Positions 62,392 to 64,000 of a DNA stretch of 64,000 nt are shown piece after piece. The position numbers were made by a program, and so were the translations under genes. Source of the DNA: a gamma proteobacterium SCGC AAA168-P09 (GTDB lineage Bacteria > Pseudomonadota > Gammaproteobacteria > Magnimaribacterales > D2472). The stretch spans positions 1-64,000 of the forward strand of contig ARRL01000001.1 in the NCBI GenBank assembly GCA_000385055.1, read 5' to 3'. Within the stretch, counting starts at the first letter, position 1, and the number at the start of each line of letters is the position of its first letter. A model generated the notes under the pieces. It was not told the origin of the DNA and made no database searches. It saw nothing but the letters and a program-made list of their open reading frames with translations.

Positions 62392-62534
62392 AAAATTATG
62401 CATTACCCTGTGTGATAGGTGAAACATTTGAAAACGAATTTAAAGAGATAATGGACAAAATATCTTTTATTGACTGGGGAAAACCTACAAATGTTAGAGA
62501 GTTAAAGGAATACTTCTCTCAGGTGATGGAATAA
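62391..62534 (+). pseudogene. 3' part of the frameshifted gene
   Basis: In the -1 frame the sequence continues NYALPCVIGETFENEFKEIM and ends QVME-stop, with no start codon of its own near the junction. LPCV directly after a short linker resembles a thioredoxin-like C-terminal strand. Together with the previous entry it would make a protein of about 125 residues. Confidence 0.4.
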
Positions 62535-62614
62535 AAAAAGATATAAGTATTTTTTTATACATTTTCTTTATAGAATCACTGGTCGTGATGAAGGGGTAAT
62601 GGCATAATTAAAAG

Positions 62615-62854
62615 ATGAAGAAATTTGCACTTATATCTCTCTTCTTAATTATTGGTTGTTCTGAACAATCAGGATATGAACAAAATTTAGATTTAGTAAA
62701 AACAATTGAAGGTTCAGGCAAAACAAAAGGTTCATATTGGTTAGAGCAAAATGTTATGGGTGAATGGGCAAAAGAGGTATTGGTTTTTGGTTATGTGGAT
62801 AACTATGAGGGTTGTTTAGACTTCATAGAAATCAATAAAAGGAATTACTCGTGA
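62615..62854 (+). CDS. Putative lipoprotein, unknown
   Basis: 79 residues with a signal peptide and lipobox (LFLIIGCSEQ, Cys15). The rest is polar with one more Cys (EGCLDF). No family recognised. It lies directly before the YwqK-like gene, and two small exported proteins together suggest a unit. Confidence 0.55.
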   Translation: MKKFALISLFLIIGCSEQSGYEQNLDLVKTIEGSGKTKGSYWLEQNVMGEWAKEVLVFGYVDNYEGCLDFIEINKRNYS

Positions 62855-62889
62855 AACCATTAATTTCACATCCATTAAGGAGTACTCCC

Positions 62890-63510
62890 TTGAAACCAAA
62901 CCGTATTTTCATAACCTGTCTTTGTTTTATAATGTTAATTTTTACTTCAACAGCGTTTTCTGAAGCGCCAGTGCTGGTTGAGCGACAGGGGATTTATTAT
63001 CCGGTGAACTCTCAAAAACCGTACACGGGCAAGCAAACCCTTTTTCATCATAACAAACAAATAAAGAGGATATCGAACTTCAAAAATGGAGTACCTGAAG
63101 GCGCCTATATTCGCTACCACCCGAACGGTCAATTGGAGCAAGAGGGTAATTATATAAACGGAAAACTTGAAGGCGACTATTTTTGGTACTTTATAAATGG
63201 TCAACTTAAACAAAAAAGTCTTTACAAAAATAATTTGTTAAACGGTATGACAAGTTATTACCGTAAGAACGGAACTTTAGAGACGAAGAAAGAGTATGTG
63301 GCAGGTCAATTGAACGGTAAAATTGAGTGGTATGATGAAAACAGCAAGTTAGAAGGGGTATGGGAGAATGCAAGAATGAGTATTCTTGGTTTCCCAATAC
63401 CTTGGTGGGGGCAGACGATTTACTATACTCCAAGTGGCGAGGTTTATGAGCGAAAGTATTGGTTGGATGGCGTAGAGATTGACTATGACCCGGATGAATT
63501 TAGACCTTAA
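62890..63510 (+). CDS. Exported YwqK-like MORN-repeat protein
   Basis: 206 residues from a TTG at 62890 that has AAGGAG 7 bases upstream and gives a clean signal peptide (IFITCLCFIMLIFTSTAFS). A GTG at 62851 in the same frame is the longer alternative and overlaps the lipoprotein gene by 4 bases. The body holds about five MORN-like repeats with the pattern G-x-Y-x-x-Y-x-x-N-G-x-L (EGAYIRYHPNGQLEQEG, EGDYFWYFINGQLKQ, GMTSYYRKNGTLETK, GKIEWYDENSKLEG). YwqK proteins occur in toxin-immunity settings and elsewhere; the role here is not known. Confidence 0.75.
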   Translation: MKPNRIFITCLCFIMLIFTSTAFSEAPVLVERQGIYYPVNSQKPYTGKQTLFHHNKQIKRISNFKNGVPEGAYIRYHPNGQLEQEGNYINGKLEGDYFWYFINGQLKQKSLYKNNLLNGMTSYYRKNGTLETKKEYVAGQLNGKIEWYDENSKLEGVWENARMSILGFPIPWWGQTIYYTPSGEVYERKYWLDGVEIDYDPDEFRP

Positions 63511-63773
63511 CAGAGACCTCATCCGTCAGGTTGGAGTGTTCAGTCCTAAACTCCGCAACCAGTGCTAAAAACTCGTCATATGTTTGATATTTCATACTAA
63601 CTCGCCATCAATCTATAAACAGACGCTTTAGACAACCCTATTCCAAGAGACAACAAATAATCTTTAACCTTATTGAATATCTTCATGAAGATAAGGATTG
63701 GGGTTATCGTGTCATTGCAAAGAAGATGAACTCTTGGGGTATCAAGACTCAAAGAGGAAAGACTTGGAGTAAT

Positions 63774-63800
63774 GGTTCTATAAACCCCCCTGTTCAACTC
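63774..63800 (+). repeat. Inverted end repeat, right (C-run), second copy
   Basis: GGTTCTATAAACCCCCC then TGTTCAACTC. The reverse complement matches the left repeat at 58881-58906 with a single-base gap and one change. It overlaps the recombinase-like fragment and lies 2 bases before glmS-end copy 5. Confidence 0.7.
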
Positions 63801-63802
63801 AG

Positions 63803-63820
63803 TCGTGTACAGTGGAGTAA
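63803..63820 (+). repeat. glmS 3'-end copy 5 (degenerate)
   Basis: TCG TGT ACA GTG GAG TAA encodes Ser-Cys-Thr-Val-Glu-stop; one codon no longer matches. Its flanks (AACTCAG before, TAAGG after) match copy 2. Confidence 0.6.
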
Positions 63821-63855
63821 GGCAAAGTAGACAACAATTTTTAGGAGGATAAAAT

Positions 63856-64000
63856 ATGTTTTTAGCCGCGGGCCTGCTCATAATTCTAGCGCTGATATTT
63901 GGACCATCGCTGTGGGTGAAGTTGGTTATGAGAAGGTATTCATCAGAAAAGCCTGAAATGCCAGGCACTGGTGGTGAGCTAGCAAAGCATTTAATTGAGC
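63856..64000 (+). CDS. Zinc metallopeptidase, YugP-like (partial)
   Basis: The first 48 codons are inside the window. An N-terminal membrane helix (LAAGLLIILALIFGPSLWVKLVM) is followed by RRYSSEKPEMPGTGGELAKHLI, the start pattern of the YugP-type membrane zinc peptidases. The HExxH motif would lie beyond the edge. A strong AGGAGG is 7 bases upstream. GC content is visibly higher than in the modules before it, so this may be the chromosomal flank after the island. Confidence 0.7.
   Translation, partial: MFLAAGLLIILALIFGPSLWVKLVMRRYSSEKPEMPGTGGELAKHLIE

Larger units (their letters stand above)
63588..63830 (+). pseudogene. Fragment resembling a site-specific recombinase domain
   Basis: An open stretch without start codon. 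Its middle (about 63654-63779) encodes EYLHEDKDWGYRVIAKKMN and then SWGIKTQRGKTWSNGS, matching the recombinase pattern G-Y-R-x-I-A-x-x-L-N-x-x-G-I-x-T-x-R-G-x-x-W-x-x-x-x-V. The expected continuation after WSNGS is replaced by the C-run end repeat and glmS-end copy 5, so it is a truncated remnant, perhaps of the enzyme that moved a module. An overlapping minus-strand frame exists but is less convincing. Confidence 0.45.

Noticed and set aside
58468-63820. A Tn7-type transposon inserted at glmS
   Set aside because: No tnsA-E-like genes, no TGT/ACA ends with repeated TnsB sites are seen, and Tn7 does not duplicate the glmS terminus. The target gene is the same but the signature differs.
58468-63820. 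CRISPR array
   Set aside because: The repeats are 18 bases, unevenly spaced by 0.3-2.2 kb, with genes between them, not short spacers.
63597-63968. Minus-strand frame of 123 codons ending GIGLSKASVYRLMAS
   Set aside because: The tail looks HTH-like, but the frame runs across the recombinase-like plus-strand fragment, the C-run repeat, glmS-end copy 5 and the start of the metallopeptidase gene, all better supported on the plus strand.

Overview
The window is about 64 kb of AT-rich DNA from a free-living gammaproteobacterium with a compact genome. Most genes abut or overlap by a few bases. Gene order around dnaA (trkH-trkA-fmt-def on one side; plsC-gyrB-recF-dnaN-dnaA | rpmH-rnpA-yidC-mnmE-mnmG-rsmG-parA-parB-atp operon-glmU-glmS on the other) is that of the origin region of Pseudomonas-like gammaproteobacteria. 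Several usual members (rsmB, dprA, gmhB, yidD, glyQ/glyS) are missing or replaced. Low GC, tight packing, an aa3-type cytochrome oxidase and a fatty-acid desaturase fit a streamlined marine lineage such as SAR86. That placement is inference from composition and synteny.

Layout: 1-1465 holds the end of metK and ahcY (methyl cycle). 1511-6060 is a tight run lptM-lysA-dapF-DUF484-xerC-yigB-like phosphatase-ubiK-like (lysine/peptidoglycan precursor synthesis plus chromosome dimer resolution). 6055-7746 (minus) has a small cytochrome c, dsbA and a cytochrome c4. 7816-12206 carries engB, a Coq4-like gene, polA and dsbB. 12378-16439 carries pckA, gshA and a quinone reductase. 16463-24664 (minus) is a complete aa3 oxidase locus with CuA, heme A and assembly factors (coxB-coxA-ctaG-coxC, surf1, ctaA, ctaB, sco). 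24795-27766 (minus) is purE-tsaC-hemF-aroE-yheV. 27841-32148 is def-fmt-trkA-trkH. 32149-35196 holds an LpxL-like acyltransferase, a single-chain glycyl-tRNA synthetase and plsC. 35193-48367 is the replication/segregation core with a parS site in recF and two candidate origin segments. 48467-58485 is the full F1Fo ATP synthase operon followed by glmU-glmS.

The most unusual part is 58.4-63.85 kb, directly downstream of glmS. The last 18 bases of glmS (codons for Ser-Val-Thr-Val-Glu-stop) recur five more times in the same orientation (58864, 60895, 61239, 61544, 63803). The copies differ mostly at synonymous positions and separate short cargo modules. One module, with G/C-run inverted ends, carries a desaturase/TetR/membrane-protein operon. 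Others carry a DUF1272 zinc-ribbon protein, small membrane proteins, a lipoprotein plus YwqK-like MORN protein, and a recombinase-like remnant. This reads as a stack of serial integrations at the glmS 3' end, each leaving an attachment-site scar. Two modules end with related 32-42 residue mini-genes that look maintained as peptides. The TetR operon has two 16-bp operators 22 bp apart, one exactly filling the spacer of a strong promoter.

Other points worth noting are a bacterial single-chain GlyRS exactly where glyQ-glyS normally sit, a short GyrB, and a sharp G/T-rich to A/C-rich strand switch near 44.5 kb whose sign is opposite to that expected of an origin.
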